A stretch of 64,000 bases of DNA from Streptomyces odonnellii (GTDB lineage: Bacteria; Actinomycetota; Actinomycetes; Streptomycetales; Streptomycetaceae). Each line of letters opens with the position of its first letter. Position 1 is the first letter of the stretch. Location: NCBI RefSeq assembly GCF_000981895.1, contig NZ_LATD01000308.1:1-64000 (forward strand). The letters run 5' to 3'. The notes under the pieces were generated by a model. It did not search any database. It was not told the DNA's origin and saw only the letters and a list, made by a program, of their open reading frames with translations. Below are positions 34,678 through 43,803 of this stretch, piece after piece. Made by a program: the position numbers and the translations under genes.

Positions 34678-36060
34678 TCAGCACTCGATGATGTTCACCG
34701 CGAGACCCCCGCGCGCGGTCTCCTTGTACTTGACCGACATGTCCGCGCCCGTCTCCTTCATGGTCTTGATGACCTTGTCCAGGGAGACCTTGTGGGTGCC
34801 GTCGCCGCGCAGGGCCATCTTGGCGGCGGTGACCGCCTTGACCGCGGCCATGCCGTTGCGTTCGATGCAGGGGATCTGGACCAGGCCGCCGACCGGGTCG
34901 CAGGTGAGGCCGAGGTTGTGTTCCATGCCGATCTCGGCGGCGTTCTCGACCTGTTCGGCGCTGCCGCCGAGGACCTCGGCGAGGGCGCCCGCGGCCATGG
35001 AGCAGGCGGAGCCGACCTCGCCCTGGCAGCCGACCTCGGCGCCGGAGATGGAGGCGTTCTCCTTGAAGAGCATGCCGATGGCGCCGGCGGCCAGCAGGAA
35101 GCGGACCACGTTGTCGTCCTTCTCCTGTGCGGTGGCGCCGCCCGCCGCGAAGTTCATGTAGTAGTGCAGGACCGCCGGGATGATGCCCGCCGCGCCATTG
35201 GTGGGCGCGGTGACGACCCGGCCGCCCGCGGCGTTCTCCTCGTTCACGGCCATCGCGTAGAGGGTGATCCACTCCATGGCGTGCGCCTGCGGATCGCCCT
35301 CGGCACGGAGCTGGCGCGCGGAGTGCGCGGCGCGGCGGCGGACCTTCAGACCGCCGGGCAGCAGCCCCTCGCGGGCCATCCCGCGTGAGACGCACGCCTG
35401 CATCACCCGCCAGATCTCCAGCAGTCCGGCCCGGATCTCGTCCTCGGTGCGCCAGGCCTTCTCGTTCTCCAGCATCAGCGCGGAGATCGACAGACCGGTC
35501 TCACGGGAGAGCCGCAGCAGTTCGTCCCCGGTGCGGAACGGATGGCGGAGGACGGTGTCGTCGAGCTTGATCCGGTCCTCGCCGACCGCGTCCTCGTCCA
35601 CCACGAAGCCGCCGCCCACCGAGTAGTAGGTCTTCTCCAGCAGCAGGCCGCCGTCGGCGTCGTAAGCGAAGAGGGTCATGCCGTTGGCGTGGTACGGCAG
35701 GGTCTCGCGGCGGTGCAGGACCAGATCCGTACCGGCGTCGAAGGCGATCTCGTGCATACCGAGCACACTCAGCCTGCCGCTGCTGCGGATACGTTCCGCC
35801 TCTTCGTCGGCGTGCTCCACGTCGACCGTGCGGGGCGAGTTGCCCTCCAGGCCGAGCAGGACGGCCTTGGGGGTGCCGTGACCGTGGCCGGTCGCGCCGA
35901 GCGAACCGTACAACTCGGCACGGACCGAGACCGTGTGGGCCAGCAGGCCCTCGTTCTTGAGGCGGCGGGCGAACATCCGGGCCGCGCGCATCGGGCCGAC
36001 CGTATGGGAGCTGGACGGGCCGATGCCGATCGAGAACAGGTCGAAGACCGAGATGGCCAC
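34678..36060 (-). CDS. sdaA: L-serine ammonia-lyase
   Basis: This 460-residue fused-type enzyme (beta and alpha regions in one chain) converts L-serine to pyruvate and ammonia with an oxygen-sensitive [4Fe-4S] cluster. [15 protein letters not shown] at residues 16-30 is the beta-domain serine-binding motif. The alpha domain has cluster ligands in [12 protein letters not shown] and [19 protein letters not shown], plus [16 protein letters not shown] at 36060 follows AAGGAG and starts [12 protein letters not shown]; the longer frame to 36210 is Pro/Arg noise. It is the last gene of the leftward gcvT-gcvH-glyA-sdaA set and removes serine made from glycine. Confidence 0.95.
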   Translation of the reverse strand: MAISVFDLFSIGIGPSSSHTVGPMRAARMFARRLKNEGLLAHTVSVRAELYGSLGATGHGHGTPKAVLLGLEGNSPRTVDVEHADEEAERIRSSGRLSVLGMHEIAFDAGTDLVLHRRETLPYHANGMTLFAYDADGGLLLEKTYYSVGGGFVVDEDAVGEDRIKLDDTVLRHPFRTGDELLRLSRETGLSISALMLENEKAWRTEDEIRAGLLEIWRVMQACVSRGMAREGLLPGGLKVRRRAAHSARQLRAEGDPQAHAMEWITLYAMAVNEENAAGGRVVTAPTNGAAGIIPAVLHYYMNFAAGGATAQEKDDNVVRFLLAAGAIGMLFKENASISGAEVGCQGEVGSACSMAAGALAEVLGGSAEQVENAAEIGMEHNLGLTCDPVGGLVQIPCIERNGMAAVKAVTAAKMALRGDGTHKVSLDKVIKTMKETGADMSVKYKETARGGLAVNIIEC

Positions 36061-36202
36061 GGTGGTGACTCCTTGCTGGCTGGTGGACGCCGCTGTCCGC
36101 CGGGGTGGGGCGGAGCCGACGGGTACGTGCCGACGGGGGACCGGCGGGTACGGACGCGTACGGACGGGCACATACGGTCGTGTCCCCGCGGTCCATACGG
36201 TC

Positions 36203-36243
36203 CGGGGCACCGCGCGGCACGGTTCAGTGTGCGCGGTGCCCCG
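36203..36243 (-). terminator. Hairpin between glyA and sdaA
   Basis: A 13-bp perfect stem (36203-36215 with 36231-36243, core GGGGCACCGCGC) with a 15-base loop lies in the 309-base glyA-sdaA gap. In leftward reading it comes 126 bases after the glyA stop, so it may end glyA transcripts or attenuate entry into sdaA. The remainder of the gap holds several TACGG-rich near-repeats and no gene. Confidence 0.55.
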
Positions 36244-36369
36244 TGAACCCGGGCCGTACGGGTGACGTCGGATCCGGGTACAGCGGTGTAGCGGTAAGGC
36301 GGTGCGGCCGTACGGCGGTGAAGCGATGCGGCAGTCGTGCGAGCCGGGGCCGGTGGGGCTTACGAGCGG

Positions 36370-37641
36370 TTACTTCAGGCCCGGGTACAGCGGGTGCTTC
36401 ACTGCCAGCGCGGAGACCCGCCCCGCCAGCTCCGCGCGGTCGAACGACGGCTTCAGCGCAGCCGCGATGATCTCCGCGATCTCGGTGAAGTCCTCCGCGG
36501 TGAAGCCGCGGGTGGCGAGCGCCGGGGTGCCGATCCGCAGACCCGAGGTGACCATCGGCGGGCGCGGGTCGTTCGGGACGGCATTGCGGTTGACCGTGAT
36601 GCCGATCTCGTGCAGCCGGTCCTCCGCCTGCTGCCCGTCCAGCTCCGACTCACGCAGATCGACCAGGACGAGATGGACGTCCGTACCGCCGGACAGTACG
36701 GACACGCCCGCCTCGGCCACGTCCGGCTGCGCCAGCCGCTCCGCGAGGATCGCCGCGCCGTCCAGGGTGCGCTGCTGGCGCTCCTTGAACTCCTCCGTCG
36801 CCGCGACCTTGAAGGCGACCGCCTTGGCCGCGACGACATGCTCCAGCGGACCGCCCTGCTGACCGGGGAAGACCGCGGAGTTGATCTTCTTCGCCAGTTC
36901 CTTCGTACTGAGGATCACACCGCCGCGCGGACCGCCCAGGGTCTTGTGGGTGGTCGTGGTCACGACATGGGCATGCGGCACCGGGTTGGGGTGCAGCCCT
37001 GCCGCGACCAGCCCGGCGAAGTGCGCCATGTCGACCATCAGATACGCGCCGACCTCGTCCGCGATCCGGCGGAAGCCCGCGAAGTCGAGCTGACGGGGGT
37101 ACGCGGACCAGCCCGCCACGATCAGCTTGGGACGGGACTCCTTGGCGAGCCGCTCGACCTCGGCCATGTCGATCCGGCCGGTCTCGTCGTCGACGTGGTA
37201 GGCGACGACGTCGTAGAGCTTGCCGGAGAAGTTGATCTTCATGCCATGGGTGAGATGCCCGCCGTGCGCGAGGTTCAGGCCCATGATCGTGTCGCCGGGG
37301 GAGAGCAGCGCGAACATCGCCGCCGCGTTCGCCTGCGCGCCGGAGTGCGGCTGTACGTTCGCGTGCTCGGCGCCGAACAGTGCCTTCACCCGGTCGATGG
37401 CGATCTGCTCGATCACATCGACATGCTCACAGCCGCCGTAGTAGCGGCGCCCGGGGTAGCCCTCGGCGTACTTGTTGGTCAGCACCGTGCCCTGCGCCTC
37501 CATGACCGCCACGGGAGCGAAGTTCTCCGAGGCGATCATTTCGAGGGTGGACTGCTGACGGTGGAGTTCGGCGTCGACTGCGGCGGCGACGTCCGGGTCG
37601 AGCTCATGGAGCGAGGAGTTCAGAAGCGACTTCGAAGACAT
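36370..37641 (-). CDS. glyA: Serine hydroxymethyltransferase
   Basis: At 423 residues this PLP enzyme interconverts serine and glycine with tetrahydrofolate as one-carbon carrier. [43 protein letters not shown] and the Schiff-base lysine in [15 protein letters not shown] are all standard, as is the [16 protein letters not shown]-terminal block. The ATG at 37641 is preferred over the GTG one codon upstream. It follows gcvH by 33 bases, so glycine made available by the riboswitch-controlled cleavage system feeds directly into serine. Confidence 0.97.
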   Translation of the reverse strand: MSSKSLLNSSLHELDPDVAAAVDAELHRQQSTLEMIASENFAPVAVMEAQGTVLTNKYAEGYPGRRYYGGCEHVDVIEQIAIDRVKALFGAEHANVQPHSGAQANAAAMFALLSPGDTIMGLNLAHGGHLTHGMKINFSGKLYDVVAYHVDDETGRIDMAEVERLAKESRPKLIVAGWSAYPRQLDFAGFRRIADEVGAYLMVDMAHFAGLVAAGLHPNPVPHAHVVTTTTHKTLGGPRGGVILSTKELAKKINSAVFPGQQGGPLEHVVAAKAVAFKVAATEEFKERQQRTLDGAAILAERLAQPDVAEAGVSVLSGGTDVHLVLVDLRESELDGQQAEDRLHEIGITVNRNAVPNDPRPPMVTSGLRIGTPALATRGFTAEDFTEIAEIIAAALKPSFDRAELAGRVSALAVKHPLYPGLK

Positions 37642-37674
37642 CACAGTCCCTGGGGTCTCGGTGGCCGGAACGCG

Positions 37675-38052
37675 TCAGTTGCCGGAAAAGTCTTGGTACT
37701 CGTCGGCGGTGAGCAGCTCGCCCGGCTCCTCGGCGACACGTACCTTGAACAGCCAGCCGCCTTCGTACGGAGCCGAGTTCACCAGCGAGGGGTCGTCCAC
37801 CACGTCCTGGTTCGTCTCGACGACCTCGCCGGTCACCGGGGCGTACAGATCGCTGACCGACTTGGTCGACTCCAGTTCGCCGCAGGCCTCGCCCGCGGTC
37901 ACCGTGTCACCGACCTCCGGAAGCTGGGCGAACACCACATCGCCGAGGGCGTTCGCGGCGAACTCGGTGATCCCGACCGTCGCCACACCGTCCTCGGGGG
38001 TCGACAGCCACTCGTGCTCCTTGGTGTAACGGAGCTGCTGGGGGTTGCTCAT
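37675..38052 (-). CDS. gcvH: Glycine cleavage system H protein
   Basis: The 125-residue carrier protein starts [16 protein letters not shown] and carries the lipoyl attachment site K64 in [14 protein letters not shown]. The swinging lipoyl arm shuttles the aminomethyl group between P, T and L proteins. GGAG precedes the ATG. It sits between gcvT and glyA in the leftward operon; gcvP is not in this window. Confidence 0.97.
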   Translation of the reverse strand: MSNPQQLRYTKEHEWLSTPEDGVATVGITEFAANALGDVVFAQLPEVGDTVTAGEACGELESTKSVSDLYAPVTGEVVETNQDVVDDPSLVNSAPYEGGWLFKVRVAEEPGELLTADEYQDFSGN

Positions 38053-38216
38053 GACCTGAATTCTCCTGTACGCGGGGGAGTGGTGCGGAACGGCTGTCTT
38101 ACGGAGCGAGACGGAGCGAGATGCGAGAAGCCGGCCGGGAACCGGAACCGAACGGCACCGGGACGGCATCCCTGTGGAACGAAGGCGGAACGGGGGTGGC
38201 GCTGATGATGTCCGTA

Positions 38217-39356
38217 TCACTTCTGGCGTTTGTAGAAGGGCAGCGCCACGACTTCGTACGGCTCCTGCGAGCCGCGGATGTCGACCGTGACACCGGGTGT
38301 GCCCGGCGCCGCGTGCGAGGCGTCGACGTACGCCATGGCGACCGGCCTGCCCAGGGTGGGGGAGGGCGCTCCCGAGGTGACCTCCCCGACGGGAGTCCCG
38401 TCGGCGACGACCCGGTAGCCGGCCCGGGGGACCCGTCGGCCGTCGGCGATCAGACCGACGAGCTTGCGGGGCGGGGTGCCCGCGGCGCGCTCGGCCGCCG
38501 CCTCCAGGGCCTCGCGGCCGACGAAGGCGCCGCCGTTCGAGGTCTTGTCGAACTTCACGACCCGGCCGAGACCCGCGTCGAAGGGGGTGAGGGCGGTGCT
38601 CAACTCGTTCCCGTACAGCGGCATCCCGGCCTCCAGCCGGAGCGTGTCGCGGCAGGAGAGCCCGCAGGGCACCAGGCCCGCGCCCTCGCCCGCCTCGGTC
38701 AGCGCCCGCCACAGGCCCTCGGCGTACCGGGGCTCGACGAACAGCTCGAAACCGTCCTCGCCGGTGTAGCCCGTACGGGCGATCAGCGCCGGGACCCCGG
38801 CCACCGTGCCCGGCAGACCGGCGTAGTACTTGAGGCCGTCGAGGTCGGCGTCGGTGAGCTTGCCGAGGATGCCGGGGGACTGCGGACCCTGGACGGCCAG
38901 CAGGGCGTACGCGTCACGGTCGTCGCGGACCTCGGCGTCGAATCCGGCGGCGCGCCCGGTCAGCGCGTCGAGGACCGTCTGCGCGTTGGAGGCGTTCGCG
39001 ACGACCATGTAGGTGTCCTCGCCGAGGCGGTACACGATCAGGTCGTCCAGGATGCCGCCGTCCTCCTGGCAGATCATGGTGTAGCGGGCGCGGCCCACGG
39101 CGACGGAGCCGATGTTGCCGACGAGCGCGTAGTCGAGCAGCGCACCGGCCGCGGGTCCGGAGACGGTGATCTCGCCCATGTGGGAGAGGTCGAAGAGCCC
39201 GGCCCTGGTCCGTACGGCGGTGTGCTCGTCGCGCTCGCTGCCGTACCGCAGCGGCATGTCCCAGCCCGCGAAGTCGGTCATGGTCGCGCCGAGGGCACGG
39301 TGCACCGCGTCGAGGGCGGTCTTACGGGGGGTGCTGCTCGGGGGGGCGTGATTCAT
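38217..39356 (-). CDS. gcvT: Glycine cleavage system aminomethyltransferase (T protein)
   Basis: The 379-residue enzyme transfers the methylene group from the H-protein lipoyl arm to tetrahydrofolate, releasing ammonia. [35 protein letters not shown] and [21 protein letters not shown] are diagnostic. The ATG at 39356 ([15 protein letters not shown]) follows GGGAG; the frame upstream to 39407 overlaps the riboswitch expression region. Expression is governed by the glycine riboswitch in its leader. Confidence 0.97.
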   Translation of the reverse strand: MNHAPPSSTPRKTALDAVHRALGATMTDFAGWDMPLRYGSERDEHTAVRTRAGLFDLSHMGEITVSGPAAGALLDYALVGNIGSVAVGRARYTMICQEDGGILDDLIVYRLGEDTYMVVANASNAQTVLDALTGRAAGFDAEVRDDRDAYALLAVQGPQSPGILGKLTDADLDGLKYYAGLPGTVAGVPALIARTGYTGEDGFELFVEPRYAEGLWRALTEAGEGAGLVPCGLSCRDTLRLEAGMPLYGNELSTALTPFDAGLGRVVKFDKTSNGGAFVGREALEAAAERAAGTPPRKLVGLIADGRRVPRAGYRVVADGTPVGEVTSGAPSPTLGRPVAMAYVDASHAAPGTPGVTVDIRGSQEPYEVVALPFYKRQK

Positions 39357-39389
39357 CGCGATGGCTCCCAGGGCATGACGGCGAGGACG

Positions 39390-39600
39390 GTCCTCCCCAT
39401 CTGTCATCGGAACCTGAGAGGTTCACCACGACCACCCGTACCAGGGGTCATGACTTGCACCTTGGGTGGAGCCGCAGAGCTGCGGCCCGCTTTTCAGATC
39501 TGCCTCATCCACGCGGTACGGGGCCTGAGAGATTCAAGGGAGGAACTTGCTCCTTCGGCGCCCGGCGCACTGAGTGACCGGGACTCTCCCGCGCGGATTC
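39390..39600 (-). promoter_or_regulatory. Tandem glycine riboswitch
   Basis: Read leftward, the leader has two consecutive aptamers. The first starts at GCGCGGGAGAGTCC near 39595 and holds GGCGCCGAAGGAGCAA and GAATCTCTCAGG. The second holds GGATGAGGCAGATCTG, CACCCAAGGTGCAAG and GAACCTCTCAGGTTC, ending with GACAGATGGGGAGG about 35 bases before the gcvT ATG. These are the conserved blocks of the gcvT-type RNA that binds glycine and switches on the cleavage operon. The rest of the 39357-39788 gap carries the divergent promoters. Confidence 0.95.
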
Positions 39601-39788
39601 AAACGGCCTGTATGCAGTTGGCGGGCACATCATCGCACGCATCCGGGCGGACCGGGGAGGCAGGACCGCATTGCGCCGTTCGGGGTGAAAGGCTTGTGGC
39701 GCATTACCATTTCTTTACACTTTGTGGGCAGGTCCTAGGCACCAGGCCGACTGAGCTGACGCCGACTGATCGACAGGGGGGGACGGCG

Positions 39789-40478
39789 ATGATGTCGCAG
39801 GGGTCCGGAGCGTATGCGACGACCGCGGGGGTGCCGGCGCAGCAGGGGGTGTCCGACCGGGACGCGGTCGCGCGGCCGGTCGCGGTGGTACGGGATCTGC
39901 GCGGGCGCGGCGGCCGGCTGCCCGGCGCCCTGGCCTTCACCGCGGGCGATCTGGTGGTGGTCTCGGGACTGCCCGGCAGCGGCAAGTCGACCCTGATCCG
40001 GCGGGCCGCCGAGGCCGGCGGGATCGACTCGCAGGACGCCAGGGACCGTTGGGAGCGCCGGCTGCCGGCCGCGCTCCCCTATGCCGTCTACCGCCCGCTC
40101 GTCCGGATGGCGCATTACGCGGGGCTGTGGCGTGCGCTCGGCTCCGGCGAGAGCGTCGTCGTGCACGACTGCGGTACGCAGAGATGGGTACGCCGCTGGC
40201 TCGCCCGCGAGGCCCGCAGACGTGGCCGCCGGCTCCATCTCGTACTGCTGGACGTCCCGCCGGAGGTGGCGCGCGAGGGGCAGCGGGAGCGCGGCCGGGG
40301 CGTCTCGGGCTACGCGTTCGCCCGGCACCGCCGGGCCGTACGGCGTCTGCTGGCCGCCGCCGAATCGGGACGGCTGCCCCGGGGCTGTGCCACGGCGGTG
40401 CTCCTGGACCGGGCGGCGGCCGGTGCCCTCGACCGGATCGCGTTCCTGGAGAAGCCGGGGCGGGACGCCGGGCGGTGA
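39789..40478 (+). CDS. AAA-family P-loop ATPase/kinase-like protein
   Basis: The 229-residue protein has a Walker A GLPGSGKST (residues 60-68), a possible Walker B/DxD segment in ESVVVHDCG and LHLVLLDVPPEVAREGQRERGRG, typical of small nucleoside or aminoglycoside-type kinases of the zeta-toxin/AAA_33 group. It might phosphorylate a small molecule or a nucleotide precursor; the substrate is unknown. A G-run 5 bases before the tandem ATGs (39789, 39792) serves as ribosome site. It is divergent from gcvT and followed 77 bases later by sseB. Confidence 0.7.
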   Translation: MMSQGSGAYATTAGVPAQQGVSDRDAVARPVAVVRDLRGRGGRLPGALAFTAGDLVVVSGLPGSGKSTLIRRAAEAGGIDSQDARDRWERRLPAALPYAVYRPLVRMAHYAGLWRALGSGESVVVHDCGTQRWVRRWLAREARRRGRRLHLVLLDVPPEVAREGQRERGRGVSGYAFARHRRAVRRLLAAAESGRLPRGCATAVLLDRAAAGALDRIAFLEKPGRDAGR

Positions 40479-40555
40479 TCCGTGGACGGGCGGGGACGGG
40501 CCGCCGCCTGCGGCATTAGGGTGCTGCCGCGGATACCAGCACGGAGGAAGTGACA

Positions 40556-41290
40556 GTGAACACAGCATGGCCGGGCAATGAGCTGGAAGAGGTGCTCGCC
40601 GCCTCGCTCGGCAGCCAGGCAGCGGGCGGCCGACTGGTGGAGGTGCTCGGGCGCAGCGAGGTGTGGGTGCCGCTGCCCAACGGCGGCGGTCCGGACAGCC
40701 CCGCCCTCGATCTGCCCACCCTGGAGATCGAGGGCGCTCCGTACGTTCCGGTCTTCAGCTCCCAGGGGCAGTTCGTGCAGTGCGTAGGCGCCCATATGCC
40801 CTTCACGATCGCCCCCGCGCGTGAGTTCGCCCGGGGGCTGCCCCCGCAGCTCGGTATAGCGGTCAATCCCGGCGGCATGGTCGGGATGCCGTTGCCGCCG
40901 CCCGCCGTCGCCGAGCTGTGCCGGTCGGGGCGCACCCCGCTGGACGGGCCGACGACCGGCGGCCGGGTCAGGCTCTTCGAGCCGGACTGGCAGGAGGACC
41001 CGGTGGACTTCCTGGCCGCCGCGGGGAGCGAGTTCGAGACATCAGGGGTGGTGCTCTCGGCCCGTCGCGCGCTCGCCAGCGTCGAGGGGGACTCGCCGGC
41101 GCTCTTCATCGGCGTACAGCTCTCGTCCTGGGAGGCGGCCGACCGAAACGCGCCCCTGGACGCGCTCGGGCGCGCGCTGGGGCGCGTGGCGGTGGGCTGG
41201 CCGGTCAACCTCATCCTGCTGGATGTGGCCCAGGACCCGGTCGGCGACTATCTGCTCGCGAAGGTACGGCCCTTCTACCAAAGGGCGTAG
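40556..41290 (+). CDS. sseB: SseB-family protein 1
   Basis: This 244-residue protein fits the SseB family (enhanced serine sensitivity): an N-terminal SseB domain with VWVPLPNGGG and VPVFSSQGQFVQCVGA, and a C-terminal SseB_C-like domain ending VNLILLDVAQDPVGDYLLAKVRPFYQRA. E. coli SseB affects serine tolerance, but its chemistry is unknown. GGAGG is 8 bases before the GTG at 40556; the GTG at 40550 is too close to it. It lies beside the serine/glycine operon, on the opposite strand. Confidence 0.85.
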   Translation: MNTAWPGNELEEVLAASLGSQAAGGRLVEVLGRSEVWVPLPNGGGPDSPALDLPTLEIEGAPYVPVFSSQGQFVQCVGAHMPFTIAPAREFARGLPPQLGIAVNPGGMVGMPLPPPAVAELCRSGRTPLDGPTTGGRVRLFEPDWQEDPVDFLAAAGSEFETSGVVLSARRALASVEGDSPALFIGVQLSSWEAADRNAPLDALGRALGRVAVGWPVNLILLDVAQDPVGDYLLAKVRPFYQRA

Positions 41291-41416
41291 CCACGGGTAC
41301 GCCGGGCCGCCACGGGTACGCCCGGCCTTCGCGGGTACGACAGCGGGGGAGAGCGGCCGCCGCCCGGCGTGGACAGTGCTCCGCGCCGGTGTCAGAGCGG
41401 CCGCTTAAGCTGTTTG

Positions 41417-41527
41417 ATGACTCAGCCTCTGTACCGGGTGCCCGGAGTGGCCCTGTGGGACGGGGCCGGGGAGCTTCGGGGGGAGCTGGCCGAATGGTGG
41501 ATCGAAGAGGGGCGGGACCCAGAGTGA
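41417..41527 (+). CDS. 36-residue small ORF overlapping the second sseB gene
   Basis: ATG at 41417 opens a 36-codon frame, MTQPLYRVPGVALWDGAGEL and on to EEGRDPE, whose TGA overlaps the next GTG (GTGA at 41524-41527). About 80% of its third positions are G or C, as in real genes, and the peptide has an ordered hydrophobic/acidic helix (GELAEWWIEEG). No ribosome site is seen, so translation might be leaderless or the frame may be a mere leader peptide. I know of no family. It may be a genuine small protein coupled to SseB2. Confidence 0.45.
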   Translation: MTQPLYRVPGVALWDGAGELRGELAEWWIEEGRDPE

Positions 41528-42315
41528 GCGCGTCAGGCACCGCGGCGGCCGGGCAGGTCGAGCACATGCTGCGCCAGGTGACGCCAGGGCGCTACGACGC
41601 GTACGAGGCGCTGCTCCAGGCCCTTGCCGACGACAGCGTGTGGATGCTGCTCTGGCACGGCAGCGCGGGCTCGCCCGACGCCCAGTACGGGAACATGGAG
41701 ATCGAGGGCCTGGGATACGCGCCCTGTGTCACCTCCGCGCAGGAGCTGGCCGTCAGCGGCTGGACCCGTGCCCACGAACTGGTCACCGGCCGGGACATCG
41801 CCCGCGCCCTCTACCCCGACCGCTGGGGGATCTGGCTGAATCCGCATGCCCCGGGCGGCGGCGTCGGGATCCCCTGGCTCGATCTGCGGCGGATCGCCAC
41901 CGGCCTCGACCGGATGCCCGCGGGCCCGCTGCGCCTGTCGGAACCGGCCATCGAGCTTCCGCAGTTCTACGCCCTGCTGACCCAGAACGCCCATCGCACC
42001 CCCGCGGTCCGCTCGCTGCGCCGCGCCTGGGTGCAGCCGGCGCTCGGCGTCCCGTATCTGACCATCGGACTCGACCTGTACGACACGAGCCCGGCGGCGG
42101 TGGACTCCGTACGGACGATGATGCGGCAGTCGATCAGCGCGGTCCCGGACGGGCTGCCGGTGTCGACGGTCGCGATGTCCGACGAGTACGACCCGGTGAC
42201 GATGTGGCTGCGCGCCAACTCCCGCCCGTTCTACGCCCGTGAGGCGCACGGCGCGGCGGCCGCGGCGCCCGCGACGGGGTACGGCTATCCGCCGCCGGCT
42301 TCCCGGGCGTACTGA
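41524..42315 (+). CDS. SseB-family protein 2
   Basis: The 263-residue protein is a diverged second SseB: EGLGYAPCVTSAQELAVSG, GRDIARALYPDRWGIWLNPHAPGGGVGIPW and the SseB_C-type end YLTIGLDLYDTSPAAVDSV and EYDPVTMWLRANSRPFY, closing with a Pro/Ala-rich tail. The C-terminal NSRPFY matches KVRPFY of SseB1. Function is unknown beyond the family. The GTG at 41524 is coupled to the 36-codon ORF; AGAGGGG is upstream. A strong terminator follows. Confidence 0.8.
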   Translation: MSASGTAAAGQVEHMLRQVTPGRYDAYEALLQALADDSVWMLLWHGSAGSPDAQYGNMEIEGLGYAPCVTSAQELAVSGWTRAHELVTGRDIARALYPDRWGIWLNPHAPGGGVGIPWLDLRRIATGLDRMPAGPLRLSEPAIELPQFYALLTQNAHRTPAVRSLRRAWVQPALGVPYLTIGLDLYDTSPAAVDSVRTMMRQSISAVPDGLPVSTVAMSDEYDPVTMWLRANSRPFYAREAHGAAAAAPATGYGYPPPASRAY

Positions 42316-42333
42316 AGCACACACCGAGCTGTC

Positions 42334-42361
42334 CTGGGGGCGCCCTGCGGGGCGCCCCCAG
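42334..42361 (+). terminator. Terminator after the sseB pair
   Basis: CTGGGGGCGCCC and GGGCGCCCCCAG form a perfect 12-bp stem with a TGCG loop, 19 bases past the stop codon. Confidence 0.8.
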
Positions 42362-42759
42362 CCATGTCCGAGGCATGCGCGCATGCGTGACGAACGCCTG
42401 CGGCGACGATGTGGATGCTCCGGTTCCACCCGTTACTCAATGAGTTGGGTGGTATGCCTGATCTGGGGCAATAGTGGACGAGTTGGTCCGCTGAGACGGC
42501 CGAGGCGTCCGGATAACGGAAACCCTCTACCCGCATCACGTTTGAGCAAACATTCCCCGGGAGGGCTGGCGGGTGATCGCGAAATGACTGAAGACTCCGT
42601 GCAGCAGGTGGTCCCGGCCTGGTGTGCGACGCGCTGACAGACAGCGGTTTCCGCCACAGGGGAGGGCTGGAAGGGCCACATGCGACATGTGATGTGAAAG
42701 TGCCGCTACAGCGGCGGTCATGGGCCGGCCACCGTCGGCCGAGAGGGGTCTCCAGCGCA
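42362..42759 (+). other. Leader and promoter region of the ABC importer operon
   Basis: These 398 bases have no credible gene. The AT-richer stretch at 42425-42560 (GTTACTCAATGAGTTGGG, TTTGAGCAAACATTCC) is the likely promoter zone of the five-gene importer that starts at 42760, leaving a leader of about 200 bases. GAGAGGGG at 42741 is the ribosome site. Confidence 0.45.
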
Positions 42760-43758
42760 ATGACGGCACCTATCGAGACCACCGGGTCGGCGGCGACAGC
42801 GCAGCCGGAAGCGGTCCTGGAGGGCGCCGGGGGCAAGCAGATCGAGGGCCGCTCGCTCGGCCGGATCGCGTGGACGCGTTTCAAGCGGGACAAGGTCGCC
42901 ATGGCGGGCGGCGTAGTCGTGATCCTGCTGGTTCTTGTCGCCGTACTGTCCAAGCCGATCCAGGCGGTGTTCGGGCTCGACCCCAACGCCTTCAACCAGG
43001 ACCTGGTGGATCCGACCCTGCTGGCGCCCAAGGGCGGCTTCGGGGGGATGAGCTGGGATCACCCGCTGGGTGTCGAACCCCAGACCGGGCGCGACATCCT
43101 GGCCCGTATCATCGAAGGCTCCTGGGTCTCCCTGGTGGTCGCGGCCGGCTCCACACTGCTCTCGGTCGTCATCGGCGTCGTGATGGGCGTGGTGGCGGGG
43201 TTCTACGGCGGCTGGGTGGACAGTGCCATCAGCCGCATGATGGACACGTTCCTCGCGTTCCCGCTACTGCTTTTCGCGATCTCGATCTCGGCGTCGCTCC
43301 AGGGCAACGCCTTCGGCCTGTCGGGGCTGCCGCTCCGTATCGCCGTACTGATCTTCGTGATCGGGTTCTTCAGCTGGCCGTACATCGGACGGATCGTGCG
43401 TGCGCAGACGCTGAGCCTGCGTGAGCGGGAGTTCGTGGAGGCGGCCAGGTCACTGGGCGCGCGCGGACCGTTCATCCTGTTCCGCGAGCTGCTGCCGAAC
43501 CTGGTCGCGCCGATCCTCGTGTACTCCACCCTGCTCATCCCCACCAACATCCTCTTCGAGGCTTCGCTGAGCTTCCTGGGTGTCGGTATCGCTCCGCCGC
43601 AGGCGTCGTGGGGCGGCATGCTGTCCACCGCGGTCGATCTCTACCAGGTCGACCCGATGTTCATGATCATCCCCGGCATGGCGATCTTCATCACCGTGCT
43701 GGCCTTCAATCTCCTGGGGGACGGGCTGCGTGACGCACTCGACCCCCGTGGCAAGTAA
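42760..43758 (+). CDS. Peptide/nickel-type ABC importer permease (DppC-like)
   Basis: The 332-residue membrane protein has a cytoplasmic N-terminal tail, a first helix AGGVVVILLVLVAVLSKP and five more helices after the periplasm-type loop LLAPKGGFGGMSWDHPLGVEPQTGRDI. The EAA loop EFVEAARSLGARGPFILFRELLPN contacts the ATPases. Like other DppC proteins it ends LLGDGLRDALDPRGK. It is the first gene of the operon, unusual because the binding-protein gene comes second. Confidence 0.95.
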   Translation: MTAPIETTGSAATAQPEAVLEGAGGKQIEGRSLGRIAWTRFKRDKVAMAGGVVVILLVLVAVLSKPIQAVFGLDPNAFNQDLVDPTLLAPKGGFGGMSWDHPLGVEPQTGRDILARIIEGSWVSLVVAAGSTLLSVVIGVVMGVVAGFYGGWVDSAISRMMDTFLAFPLLLFAISISASLQGNAFGLSGLPLRIAVLIFVIGFFSWPYIGRIVRAQTLSLREREFVEAARSLGARGPFILFRELLPNLVAPILVYSTLLIPTNILFEASLSFLGVGIAPPQASWGGMLSTAVDLYQVDPMFMIIPGMAIFITVLAFNLLGDGLRDALDPRGK

Positions 43759-43803
43759 GAGCGGCCCTGCCGCACATCGTCAATCGAGGGGGCTTTCCTC
43801 AGG

